Positions 1-10,251 of a stretch of 64,000 nucleotides of DNA are shown here, piece after piece. Position 1 is the stretch's first letter. Each line of letters opens with the position of its first letter. This DNA is from Delphinapterus leucas. Lineage: Eukaryota; Chordata; Mammalia; Artiodactyla; Monodontidae. The notes beneath the pieces are model-generated. The model saw only the letters and a list, made by a program, of their open reading frames with translations, ran no database searches and had not been told where the DNA came from. A program made the translations under genes and the position numbers. Location of the stretch: positions 38,563,444 to 38,627,443 of the forward strand of contig NW_022098036.1 of NCBI RefSeq assembly GCF_002288925.2. The letters are read 5' to 3'.

Positions 1-109
1 TGAGTGTTGTTCTAGATATCAGTCACCTAAAGCAGAACTCAGGGTCATTCTTGGCATCGATATTTCCATCACCCAGCATAATTTAAATTCGATGGTTTGT
101 CCCCTCCTA

Positions 110-725
110 TACAGTCTTCATCTCTCTGTTTTCTGTCAAAACTCACTGCTTTTTCTTGGTTCCGGCCTCACCATCTCCGTCCTGAATTGCTGTGACAGTC
201 TACGAGCTGGTCTCCTTCTCTCCTATTCATTTTCCATGCTTCAGTCAGCATGATTTTATAAAATGCTAATGTAATCATGTTACTCTCCTTAAGAAAGAAC
301 TTTTAGTGGGTTTCCATAACCTCCGTGATAAAGATCCTTAGCCACCTGCTTCTGTTCACCTCTCTAGTCACATCTTCCATTTTTCTCCAGGGATACCCAC
401 TTACACCTGGCCATTCCATGCTTCTTGCCTTGGCCCAGGCTTTCTTCTATATAAAACACCCTTCATCCTTATTCATTTTTCAAAGTCCTGCACAGATGTC
501 ACCTCTTCTTTGAGGATTTTTCCATTTACTTTTCCCCGAAAGACTATAACTCCCTCTTTAGTTATAGTTCTCTATATTGACTACAATCTTATTATGTAAA
601 AATAATTTATTCTTTCTTACTAGACTTTTTTTTTTTTCCCCTCACAGGTAAGGTCTGGATCTCATCCATTTTTGATACCCTTAGGGTCTGGTAATATAGT
701 AAGTCCTTAATAAAATGTATTTGAT
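110..725 (+). mobile_element. L2 LINE, 3' end, sense
   Basis: The text follows the 3' portion of the L2 consensus in order. It runs from the 'ctggtctcc' segment, through a degraded 'atcatgttactctcctt' stretch and 'cagatgtcacctcttctt', to a terminal 'agtccttaataaaatg' near 700-717. Divergence is high, as expected for L2. No coding capacity remains. The 62-codon ORF inside is incidental. Confidence 0.75.
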
Positions 726-889
726 GTAAACACATATTAGATATTTCTATGGATAGCATGGTCTTTTAAAAAACTCTGCTAATGAAAGAACTTTATTGGA
801 ATCATGTTTTTACATGATTCCTGGATCCTCAGATAGAATTTACAAAATTATAGGCTTGTAGTATCCTACTCCCAAAGTAGCTCTCTCCT

Positions 890-1152
890 TTTCATAATTA
901 AAATAATTTTTATACTCGATGACATATAAAAAAATGCTCACAGAGTGTTAAAAAATTACGATATAAAACTATATTTGAAATATCAAAATTTGGTAAAAAA
1001 CTATCAACAAAAATACATAATCCTGGAAGAAAAGTAATACAGTATCAATGGTGTTTACTGGTGGCTGAAAGGAGTATGGATAATTTTTTTCTTTTGTTAT
1101 TCCAAATTCTTTACAAAGACCATGTATTCCATAATCAAAAAAAAAAAAAAGA
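890..1152 (+). mobile_element. Ancient L1 (L1M/L1ME-like) 3' end, sense
   Basis: The segment matches the old L1 3' terminus: a degenerate 'tggtgtttactggtggctg' stretch, then 'ttccaaattctttacaaag' and 'ccatgtattccataatc', ending in a run of about 15 A at 1138-1152. Only the 3'UTR remains, and I could not place a target-site duplication. Confidence 0.65.
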
Positions 1153-2574
1153 TAGTAATTGACATGGATGTCAAGTGATTTTCCCTCAGAAGGATTACCT
1201 AAACTTGCTTATTTACTCTTGTTACTTAGGACAGAAAGTGGTAGGTAAATGTCTTCAATTGTTTATCTGTGTTTTTGGTCCTAAACAATTCCATTTTGCT
1301 ATAGGATTTGAACTATCTCAGTACTGTAGGCTTCAAATCACTATTTCCACTAGATGTCACCAAACTACTGACAAAAGTAGCTCAAATGCTCTGCACATAT
1401 TGAAACAGCTTTTAAAAACATTTAAAACCCCATTATTCAGTATTCCTTGGTATAATACAAAGCATTCAGAATGTGAAGAATTAGTAAGAAAATGCATATT
1501 ACATAAGGTTCTGGCCGCTTACATAACAAGTGAGGGCTTATATGGATCCTTTGGCTTTATTTAATCTATATTTTATTAGCTTCTTAATATAAACGTGAGG
1601 AGAAAATTGATCTCAGGAACCCTGTTAAAATTTTTTTGTTATTATTTCCAGGTGATTTCAAGCTCTCTTTTTATATAGTACATGGAGCAGAAGAAGGTCA
1701 GAATTCTGAAACTCCTTTCTGAACAATGCGTTTTAACCTAACACAGCTTCCATCACAGAATGACTAGCTCCTTGGTTAATGAACAGAAATACTGTTATCT
1801 TTTCCTATTGGGATGATTTTCATGACATCTTAATTTATTATAAAGCTGTTTATAGCTCACTTTATGTTTCAGAAAACAAAGTAGATAACTTTTCCTTGAG
1901 GAATGAAATAAGGCATGTCTTCTCTAATCCAACAAAGGGCAGCTAGAAAGCCATGTTTCTTTAAATGTATGAGCCTATGTACTTTTTAGGTTCAAAACTG
2001 GTCTTTTTTTTGATTGGCTCAGTTAACAACTAAAGTGGGGGGTTGGAGGAAGCTCTTTCCCAATCATTTTGGCCTGGGAATGAAAACGATTGGCCAAGCA
2101 AAAGACATTTAAATTAGACAGGGGGCTCTTGGAAAGAAATCCATGTACTGTCTCCTACATTATTGCTCTCTACTGTGGTGTTTGGTTTTTTAAGATGTGA
2201 TACATTCTTTTTCTTATGCTTCACCATGGGACGACAAGGCATAACACAACAGTTTGTAAACAAAAGTCTGACTAAATTTCTCAGGTTCCTTCTTTCTCCA
2301 AATTTTTTTTCAGTTGTTACCCTTTTGAAATGGAACATGCTAATCTCTTTTCACAGTCTTAAGGATTTCTATTATTGTCTATTTTAAATTTCCTCTGTCC
2401 CTTTTATGACAATTGTAGCATATTTTCAGTGTAAAAATTTTAAAATAACAAACAGAGCATTACTGATGATAACCATGGGTTTACTAATAGCAAAACAACT
2501 ACTCTTGATTTCAAAAGGATAGAAACCAAACCAAACCACAACCTCCCATCATTGGCCGCATATTTCAGACCATT
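1153..2574. other. Single-copy DNA, no gene recognised
   Basis: A 129-codon ORF lies at 1175-1564 (+). It has no recognisable domain, a composition like that of the flanks, and no promoter or splice context. Three ATTGG/CCAAT pentamers occur within 80 bp at 2013-2093. No interspersed repeat was recognised. Confidence 0.5.
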
Positions 2575-2588
2575 TCTGAAACATTTTT

Positions 2589-2829
2589 TTTAACATCTTT
2601 ATTGGAATATAATTGTTTTACAATGGTGTGTTAGTTTCTGCTGTATCACAAAGTGAATCAGCTATACATATACATATATCCCCATATCCCCTCCCTCTTG
2701 CGTCTCCCTCCCACCCTACCTATCCCACCCCTCTAGGTGGTCACAGAGCACCTAGCTGATCTCCCTGTGCTATGCAGCTGCTTCCCACTAGCTATCTATT
2801 TTACACTTGGTAGTGTATATATGTCCATG
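2589..2829 (-). mobile_element. 5'-truncated L1, 3' UTR end, antisense
   Basis: Read on the minus strand this is the cetartiodactyl L1 3' terminus, ending in an 'aataaagatgtt'-type tail (here 'ccaataaagatgtt') and poly(A). It is flanked by the 14 bp duplication tctgaaacattttt at 2575-2588 and 2830-2843, so it is a genuine target-primed insertion of about 240 bp. Confidence 0.88.
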
Positions 2830-2974
2830 TCTGAAACATTTTTAAAGAAAAAAAGGATAAGTGACATTGATCATCACATTTCAAATGTTATCAACCCAAA
2901 GTAAATAAAGCTGCATTTCATCAGGGATCTTAGCTTCCACTACTGAGAATATTATGGTTAGCACAGCAAATTTT

Positions 2975-3037
2975 TTTTAGCAGGTTTTTTATTAGTTATC
3001 TATTTTATACATATTAGTGTATATATGTCAATCCCAA
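2975..3037 (-). mobile_element. Very short (63 bp) L1 insertion with TSD
   Basis: On the minus strand this is a piece of L1 3'UTR ('gacatatatacactaatatg' type) followed by A-rich sequence. The 15 bp direct repeat agcacagcaaatttt sits at 2960-2974 and 3038-3052, exactly at both borders. The body is unusually short for an L1 insertion, and the last few hundred bases of the normal 3' end appear to be missing between body and tail. Confidence 0.75.
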
Positions 3038-3085
3038 AGCACAGCAAATTTTATTTTACTTTGTTTTGTGTAAAAACTATGAATT

Positions 3086-3208
3086 GGACTTCCCTGGAGG
3101 TCCAGTGGTTAAGACCCACGCTTCCACTGCAGGGGGCACAGGTTTGACCCCTGGTCAGGGAATTAAGATCCTGCATGCCGCATGATGCGGCCAAAATCTT
3201 AAAAAAAT
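3086..3208 (+). mobile_element. Short CHR-type tRNA-derived SINE
   Basis: It begins 'ggacttccctggaggtccag' and carries a tRNA-like A-box region ('ggtccagtggttaag') and a B box around 'ggtttgacccctgg', ending in an A-rich tail. The duplication aaaaactatgaatt is exact at 3072-3085 and 3209-3222. The 120 bp form ends after the tRNA-related part, unlike the 200-320 bp copies elsewhere in the window. Confidence 0.88.
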
Positions 3209-3222
3209 AAAAACTATGAATT

Positions 3223-4759
3223 ATACACACTATGGATATAAATGTCATGGCAGGCAGGATAACCTCAGTGTTATGGGATTCTAGTTTCTGCAAGTGTTCA
3301 TCAGTTATGACCTGAAACTTCCATGGTTTGCACCCTTAACACCGTTTTGCTGATACACATGTACGGTTTCATCATACAAAGAAGTCAGATCTGTGTTAGA
3401 TCTTCCTGCAATATTGTAGCATGTAATTGCAATTTAGTTTTGCTGCCCTAGGCATTTCCTTCAAAATATTCTACATGTACCTTTCACATGAAATATTCAT
3501 CTGAGTCCTTCTGATATGGTGGCAAGCCTCAGCTGTAAAGTGGAGAAGCTGTTTTTGGACGTCCCTCTCCAGATATCTGGATTTGCTTCTCTACAGCACT
3601 TGAAAAAATAGTTTCCATCAGCGATATACAAGGCCTGATAAGCTCACGCCCTTGACACGTTTTAAAATATTATTATTCAATGCCTTTCTTTTCTGTGGCC
3701 ACCCAAACTCCTCTATTTCAGCTCCAAAGCATAGTGCATTTACTCTAATTATGTTATTTTTCATATTCACTGTCTCTTTGCTGCAAATGATTACTGAAAT
3801 GCAGGCAGAGATAGGAATTTGCTGGTGGGCTCGCATCCATGAAATTACTCTGGTTTCTCAGAGTCTGGGACTGCAACTTCACATCTTTTGAAATAGAAGT
3901 TCATTTTACGGTGGGTCAACTTCTTTATAAATATTTGTGGTAATTTGCTTCAGTTCTTTAACTTCCTATGTTTTAATGAATGCTCCAGGACAAACTTGCT
4001 CCAAGGGAGTCAGTTTTAAGCAATGCAAGGCACTGGTATCCACACAGTTTGGTGAAAAAGAAGTCCGGCACTAAATTTTTTATTGGCGTTTGCTTTGGGA
4101 GTCAGCCATGAAAATGTGCTCAGCTCATTACTGAAGGATACTGAAACACATTTCTTGCCGACATGGCGTCATCTGTGGTGTGGATGGAACCTTCATGCTG
4201 ACAAATACTGCATAAATGGCTGTTACAGCCAGTAGGCACTCCTGATGATTAACTATAAAAATGTTTTTGACTCTGGTTGCTGACAAGAATGACAATGCTT
4301 TGGCCAGACTGGCCTCCTTCTGGACACCAAAGGATGTTCCAGTCTTGGTTTTACCATCTGGTTTCAATATAAGCCAGGAACGATGAAGAGAAGAGAGTCT
4401 TTTAAAGAGGCAGTGATCAGCTAATACTTCTGGCTGTATAATCTTTCTTTGAAAAATGAAAAAATGCACTTAGGCCCAGAGAAAAAAGCAACAGCTTCTG
4501 AAATTCTATTTTCTAGGATAGATAAAGGCGTTTTGAACATCCTCATAAGGCACAGGGATCTGACTGTGTGAGTCACGCATATAAGCTTTATGCAGAAAAG
4601 ACAGTTAAATGTGTGAGCTTGTCCTGTAGAGCTGAAGTTTAGTATGCGTGAAGAAAGGCCAAGCATATATTTAACAGGAATAATTTCCTTCTAAGTAAAC
4701 TTAAATTTATTAATCTGATGTAGGAACATTGACTTATTCAAATGGTAATAAAAGGAGCA
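3223..4759. other. Single-copy DNA, no gene recognised
   Basis: Nothing recognisable on either strand. The ORFs of 113 codons (4128-4469, minus) and 81 codons (4421-4666, minus) show no domain and no splice framework. No repeat family was identified. Confidence 0.5.
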
Positions 4760-5030
4760 ACAGCAATAATGTTTCTGTAATGCTTTATAATTTGCAAAAG
4801 GCATTCAAGGAGATTGTTTCCTTTGATCCTCACAAATACCCTGTACTACAAGTATTATTTTTATACCTTCAATTTACACACAGGGAAACCAACTCAGAGA
4901 GACTAAAAATTCATCCAAGGTCACATAGCAAGTGGCAGGGGTGGGGGAAGCGGAGGAATTCTAACTCTGGTGACCTGTTGTCAAAACCAGTCCGCTTTCC
5001 ACTACCTCACGCTGCCTCATATCCTCCCAG
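4760..5030 (-). mobile_element. MIR SINE, antisense
   Basis: The minus-strand MIR order is present: 'atcctcacaaataccctgta', the region before 'acagggaaac', 'ccaaggtcacatagcaagtg', then 'ggaattctaactctgg'. These are the antisense core and tRNA-related parts of MIR. The overlapping 111-codon ORF (4729-5064) is incidental. Confidence 0.85.
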
Positions 5031-5974
5031 CAAAAGTCCTATGGTCCAAGAAAAGTCAGGTTAATTCCATGACCATAACTTGAAGAATAAAATGTTGCCT
5101 TATTCCTCCTGTAACTCGCCATGATTTTGCATAGAATGCTTCTTAGACTCTAATGTCATGGACTATTTTGCTTTATCAATTAATGATGAGAACTTGAATT
5201 GTGTGGGTGGTGTGGTATAGACTATAATTGTCTTGGGTGGGAAAGCATGGTGAAAGCCTCATATGTTGCGCTCAAAAGGGCTTATTTGTAGAGTGAAGTT
5301 GCTTAAATAATGCATCAAACAAATCCCCACATGTCTTTTATCTCAGAGTTTCTTCTATCCCATTCTTGTCTCTTAGACGTTACAACTGTATGTCCTTGTC
5401 TCTGTGCAAACTGAATGGCACTTTCATAAAGAGGAAGGCAGTAATGATAAGGATAAAAGTAATTTATTATACTAAATACTATCTCTATTCAGTATAATAA
5501 CTGACATATAGTAATATATAAAAGTTTTTATTTCAGAGCCAAAATGAAACCCTTGAGGCCTTCTCTGGAAATTCAGACCCATACATTCCTTTTTTCTCTG
5601 AATTGCTATAGTACTTACAGCTGATCCAGCAGATATATTTTAATAGACTAAATTTTAATTAATTAAATAATATATTGAATTACTTAATAAATAAAATTTT
5701 TAGTGTTCCCTAGTTGTTACATGTGTGTTAGTTTTCTTTTTCCTATCAGGCTATAAATTCATTGAGGTTATGAATTATGATTTATATTTCTTTGTAAACT
5801 CCATAATAAATATGCTGGTAGGTAATTATGTTTTCAACAAATTCTTGTTGGTTATGTAAAAGGTAATACATAGAAATATGTGAACTAGTAGTCCTATTCA
5901 GATATAGAAAGATTGATATTGGGAGTAAGGAAGGGGTGAGGGTACACAGAGAGGAAAAGAGAAGGAAAATGAAG
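5031..5974. other. AT-rich DNA, possible trace of L2
   Basis: No gene. Around 5750-5850 the motifs 'aaattcattgaggttatg' and 'aataaatatgctgg' weakly recall the 3' end of L2 in sense orientation, but the match is too degraded to call. The rest is AT-rich and unassigned. Confidence 0.4.
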
Positions 5975-6080
5975 GACCTTTGTACTATGCAACAGGTATT
6001 CTGCTAAGTCATCTAATGTAATCTTCCTAATAACCCTATCATTATTTTACATAAGAAGAAAAAAGTGATGTAAGATAGCA
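5975..6080 (-). mobile_element. MIR core fragment, antisense
   Basis: 'caggtattctgctaagtcat' followed by 'aatcttcctaataaccctat' and 'cattattttacataagaag' follows the antisense MIR core. The tRNA-related part is absent. Confidence 0.7.
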
Positions 6081-6212
6081 TTTGTTTTCTTACCTGAAGC
6101 TTGGGTAGCTGGGTAATTGGGAACCATTCTGAGAAGAGTTGGATGTAGGTGTGCCAAGAACTACACAAGCCAAAACTATATCGACTGGCAATCAAGCTTA
6201 AGAGTGGCTCTT

Positions 6213-7217
6213 TACATTTAAGGGGTTAATACCAAAAATATACAAACAGCTCAGACAACTCAATATTTTAAAAAACCCAAACAACCCGATTAACAAATGG
6301 GCAGAAGACCTGAATAGACATTTTTCCAAAGAAGACATACAGCTGGCCTATAGGCACATGAAAAGATGATCAATATTGCTAATCATCAGAGAAATGCAAA
6401 TCAAAACCACAGTGAGGTATCACCTCACACCTGTCAGAATGGCCATCATCAAAAAGTTTACAAACAACAAATGTTGGAGATGATGTGGAGAAAAGAGAAT
6501 CCTAGTACACTGCTGGTGGGAACGTAAATTGGTGCATCCACTGTAGAAAACAGTATTGAGGTTCCTCAAAAAACTAAAAATAGAGCTTCCATACAATCCA
6601 GCTATTCCACTCCCATATATTAGAAGAAAACGAAAACACTAATTCAAAAAGATACATGCCCCCAATGTTCATAGTAGAATTATTTACAATAACCAAGATA
6701 TGGAAGCAACTTAAGTGTCCATCAATAGATGAATAGATAAAGAAGATTGTGTGTGTATATATATATACACACACAATAGGATATTACTCATTCATAAAAA
6801 AGAATGAAATTCTGCCACTTGCAACAATGTGGATGGACCTAGAGGGTATTATGCTTAGTGAAATAAGTCAGACAGAGAAAGACAAATACTCTATATTTTC
6901 ACTTATATGTGGAATCTAAAAAGTAAAATAAATGAATGAATATGACAAAACAGAAACAGACTCATAGGTATAGAACAAACTAATAGTTACCAGTGGGGAC
7001 AGGGAAGCGGGGAGGGGCAAGATAGGGGTAGGGGATTAAGAAAAAGAAACTACTATTTATAAACAAGCAACAAGGATATATTGTACAGCACAGGGAAATA
7101 CAGCCATTATTTTGTAATAACTTTAAGTGGGCTGTAATGTGTAAAGATACTGAATCACTATGTTGTACACCTGAAATGAATATCATATTGTAAATCAGTT
7201 ATACTTCAATAAAAAAA
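6213..7217 (+). mobile_element. 5'-truncated L1, ORF2 C-terminus plus 3' UTR
   Basis: Sense L1 from the end of ORF2 (a degraded 'gaagacatacagctggcc' region, 'tgcaaatcaaaaccacagtg') through the 3'UTR to an A-rich tail after 'ttatacttcaataaa'. The exact duplication aagagtggctctt at 6200-6212 and 7218-7230 defines the insertion. ORF2 is interrupted by stops, for example soon after 'cacatgaaaagatga', so it is dead. The 3'UTR is of the same subfamily as 46198-46762. Confidence 0.92.
6746..6777. repeat. Perfect 32 bp TG/TA/CA palindrome
   Basis: An att-(gt)n-(at)n-(ac)n-aat run that equals its own reverse complement over 32 bases. It sits where L1 normally has 'ggtatatatatacaatgg', so it is probably a microsatellite expansion seeded by the L1. 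Confidence 0.85.
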
Positions 7218-7230
7218 AAGAGTGGCTCTT

Positions 7231-7924
7231 CACTAGTATCATTTGTCTTTTCACTTTGCATGCCCCTTTCTCAGAAGCAATGGCATCCAGGTCTCAGTTG
7301 CTAAGTTTGCAGTGACCCTTGAGGTTTCCCTGCTGATCTTGAAGAACTTTCTGAGGGCCACCTTCTTCACCTCTACCTGGGTCTGTTGGTTTTGGGCTGA
7401 CCATTAAGGAACAGCAAGAGATAGGGAAGCTGCTTGGCTTTGCCTTCACAGGCTTTGATGTTGGCCCCCTCTGTAGAGGCCACTCCCAGCCCATCTGTAG
7501 GTATTCTGGATCAAACAGAATGAGACTGAGTGATAACATTGTTTTTACTTTCTGTCAAAATCAAGCCCACCAACTCAGTTCCTACCATGCTGTGAATAGA
7601 TACCTGGATGAAACTTGGCTTTTTTTGGGCAAGTACCAGGATGAACTTTTTATCCTTGTTTCACCTGTTCTTCCTCCAAATCAATAGAAAGCCTGGCTAG
7701 TTGAGCAACAATGCATCTTCTACTGATCATCAAATATTATGGAATAATTATAAGGGGTCTGAGTTTGTTCTGACTGGTTATTATTTTTTTTTTTAATGCA
7801 TTATAGAGTCACAGGGTTGGAAAGAACCTAAAGAGTTCTGGTATTATAAGGCAAAGACTCCAGAGACCAGTGCCTACCACAACGGAATGTATATACTATC
7901 TGTGTCGGAAAAGATGGTGGTTAG
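7231..7924. other. Single-copy DNA, no gene recognised
   Basis: GC is somewhat higher over 7280-7540, where an 81-codon minus-strand ORF lies. I could not match it to any protein, and no intron or promoter context supports it. Confidence 0.45.
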
Positions 7925-8036
7925 AAGTGATAGATAAAAATTCAAATTCCTGGGCTCCTACTGAAACTTCCTGAATCTACTCTGCAAGTGGAACACAGGA
8001 ATCTGCATTTTAAAATATGATCCCCAGGTGAGAGCT
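7925..8036 (+). mobile_element. MER5-type hAT fragment
   Basis: 'caaattcctgggctcctac', 'ctgaatctactctgc', then 'ggaatctgcattttaaaa' and 'gatccccaggtga' match the 3' half of the non-autonomous hAT-Charlie element MER5. The first terminal inverted repeat is missing. Confidence 0.75.
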
Positions 8037-8396
8037 ACTGCCATTAACTGTGCAACCCACTTGATTCTATTTACCAACAGTGGCCTCCAGAATTCATGAG
8101 AAGCTGGTCTTTTGCTGAAACTCTGAAAAGGTGGTTTTGTTTAAAAAAACAGATGTGCTTATTCATGTCAGAAGGAAAGATATAGATATTTACTAAATAA
8201 ACACTGATTATGCATGTGTTACAGCTCTGTCCCTGTGGTAGGCACCCAGAGAACAGAGATGAAATAAGACCTAGAACTCCGCTTGAGGACTCGCAGGTTA
8301 GTTCTAGATACAAACCAATGCACACCTAATTACAATATAATGTGATAGTGCCACTGGGAATTGTGTAATTTAAGGGCATTTAGGCAGTATGTATCA

Positions 8397-8470
8397 AGAA
8401 CCTTAAGAACGTGCACAGACAAAATAATTCCACGTCTGTAAACTTATCTTAAGGAAATAAGTGTAACTAG
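8397..8470 (+). mobile_element. Ancient L1M fragment, left piece
   Basis: 'attccacgtctgtaaactta' followed by 'tcttaaggaaataag' corresponds to the L1 stretch 'attccacttctaggaattta, tcctaaggaaataa' near the end of ORF2. It continues at 8720 after a MIR insertion. Confidence 0.65.
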
Positions 8471-8484
8471 CTCACCAAGAGCAA

Positions 8485-8695
8485 ACTAACATTTATTTAC
8501 TATGAACTTACATGTACTTTCTCACTGGTCCATGAAATCCCTAGGAATTAGGTGAAATTATCTTCCTTTTACAGATGAAGGAACTAAAGCTTTGAGATGT
8601 TAAGAGATTTATCCAAGATCACAACCACTAGAAAGTGACAGGACCCAAACCTCAGTCTGATGGGGACAAAAGATTATGCTGTTAACCACTGAGCT
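8485..8695 (-). mobile_element. MIR SINE, antisense, inside an ancient L1
   Basis: 'acatttatttactatgaact', 'ttttacagatgaaggaacta', a degraded 'ccaagatcacaaccactag' and 'gttaaccactgagc' give the antisense MIR order. The flanks belong to one L1, so this MIR is nested and younger than that L1 copy. Confidence 0.8.
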
Positions 8696-8719
8696 TTACT
8701 TCTCAAGAGTACCGCTGCA

Positions 8720-8865
8720 TGAACAGTCATGGAAGAGCTGCATATTATTGTAAAAATGGGAAATATCCTAATATCCAGCATTGGGGACTTGGTTAAACAA
8801 ATTATGCTATAGCTATATGATGGGATAATACATTCAGATACTGAAAATTATACTAGAGATAATAT
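8720..8865 (+). mobile_element. Ancient L1M fragment, right piece
   Basis: 'ggggacttggttaaacaaat' and 'tatgctatagctatatgatg' match the L1M stretch 'gggaattggttaaataaatt, atggtacatccatatgatgg'. It resumes roughly where the 8397-8470 fragment stopped. Confidence 0.68.
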
Positions 8866-9534
8866 GATGCGGCAGGAATTTAAACATAAGGTACTTTCAA
8901 ATGGTCTATTATATCTTATGTGTCTGTTTCAATGTAGTCATATTAAGTTACAACCACAAAATTGGAAATCTGATTATTTGGCTGGAATTAACCAAATCCT
9001 CCTAGTCTCCCACAATGTAGAACCTCTTGATCACTTGAATTCCAACTGTTTCCATTGGAGGCCCAGAACAGCATGGTGGCACAGAGAGGTTATCATAAAG
9101 AACTGGGTTCTTGTCTAACCTAACTAGATTCCCAACATTCTCCAAGGGCCTCATTTAACAGGATGACTCTGACTTTGAACCCCTGTTTGACTATATGAAG
9201 AATGGGGGAGGGTATCCCCAAAGCCCAGGACAAATCAGTGGTCACTCTGACCATTAGAGTTCGAGCTATTTCTGACTACCTGAGACAAGAGCTGACTGGG
9301 TAATGGAGTGTCAGGTTACCATACCCCAGGCCTTGCTGTCTTACTTTACATATGATTTTGACATAAATGTTGGGAATACGCCGTAATAAGTTCTCCAGTG
9401 GACCAGGAAAAAGATATTAACATTTAAAAACACAAAATACTACACTTGTAAAATATAAAATTAAATGTAAAGCTGAGATACTTATAGTATATTCTCAACC
9501 TGCTGGAGTTTACTTAAGAGTCCGCTATTAATTG

Positions 9535-9536
<2 letters not shown>
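8866..9536. other. Single-copy DNA, no gene recognised
   Basis: An 84-codon ORF (8864-9118, +) has no recognisable domain. No repeat identified. Confidence 0.45.

Positions 9537-9572
<36 letters not shown>
9537..9572. repeat. (TG)18 microsatellite
   Basis: Uninterrupted TG dinucleotides, about 18 units. A probable length-polymorphic locus. Confidence 0.95.
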
Positions 9573-9574
<2 letters not shown>

Positions 9575-9895
9575 CTGTGGGCACTCTCACCAATATTATG
9601 AGAAAGAAGTGATTGACAATCAGTAAACTTGTGTCAGAACTATAAATTTTTTTAATAGGAAGACTAAGGCATATTCCAAGTTCAGTTTATTTTTACCAAG
9701 GATGGAAATTATTCTATACATTTAGTTGAATTACTCATATTTTTAATTTCATGGGTTAAAACAAAGTATATACTGGTTAATGCGTAATTAATCAGACTTT
9801 TAAATAAACTAGGACATTTCAATTCTGTAACTGTTCTAGATACTAGAAGTTTTATTATCCTAGACAAATTAATTGCCCCACCCACATCTGTTTTT
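9573..9895. other. AT-rich DNA, nothing recognised
   Basis: No repeat or ORF of note before the SINE target site. Confidence 0.5.
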
Positions 9896-9911
9896 AAGAA
9901 ATAAAAGAGGG

Positions 9912-10235
9912 GGCTTTCCTGGTGGCGCAGTGGTTGAGAATCCGCCTGCCAATGCAGGGGACATGGGTTCGAACCCTCGTCCGGGAAGATCCCACATGCC
10001 TTGGAGCAACTAAGCCCGTGCAGTACAACTACTGAGCCTGCACTCTAGAGCCTGTGAGCCACGATTACTGAAGCCCGTGTGCCTAAAGCCCGTGCTCCAC
10101 AAGAAGAGAAGCCGCCGCAGTGAGATGCCCGCACACCACAAGGAAGAGTAGCCCCCGCTCACTGCAACTAAAGCCCATGCACAGCAACGAAGACCCAATG
10201 CAGCCCAAAATAAATAAATTTATTAAAAGAAAAAA
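9912..10235 (+). mobile_element. Long CHR-2-type SINE, sense
   Basis: A full-length, roughly 320 bp tRNA-derived SINE. Pol III A box tggcgcagtgg lies at 9923-9933 and B box ggttcgaaccc at 9966-9976. The body ends 'gcagcccaaaataaataaat' with an A-rich tail. The 16 bp duplication aagaaataaaagaggg is exact at 9896-9911 and 10236-10251. It is diverged by scattered CpG decay but structurally intact. The 62-codon antisense ORF is SINE-derived. Confidence 0.95.
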
Positions 10236-10251
10236 AAGAAATAAAAGAGGG

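Noticed and set aside
1175..1564. A 129-codon ORF near the left end
   Set aside because: No domain, signal or relative recognised. Composition is the same as flanking DNA, and an ORF of this size is expected by chance in 64 kb.
4128..4469. A 113-codon minus-strand ORF
   Set aside because: No known motif or intron signals. A neighbouring overlapping ORF in another frame suggests chance.
7294..7539. A possible processed pseudogene in the minus-strand 81-codon ORF
   Set aside because: No protein match could be recognised, and no poly(A) tract or target duplication was found around it.
9923..9976. Pol III A and B boxes that look like a tRNA gene
   Set aside because: They are the tRNA-derived head of a CHR SINE flanked by target duplications; no cloverleaf with a usable anticodon arm is evident.
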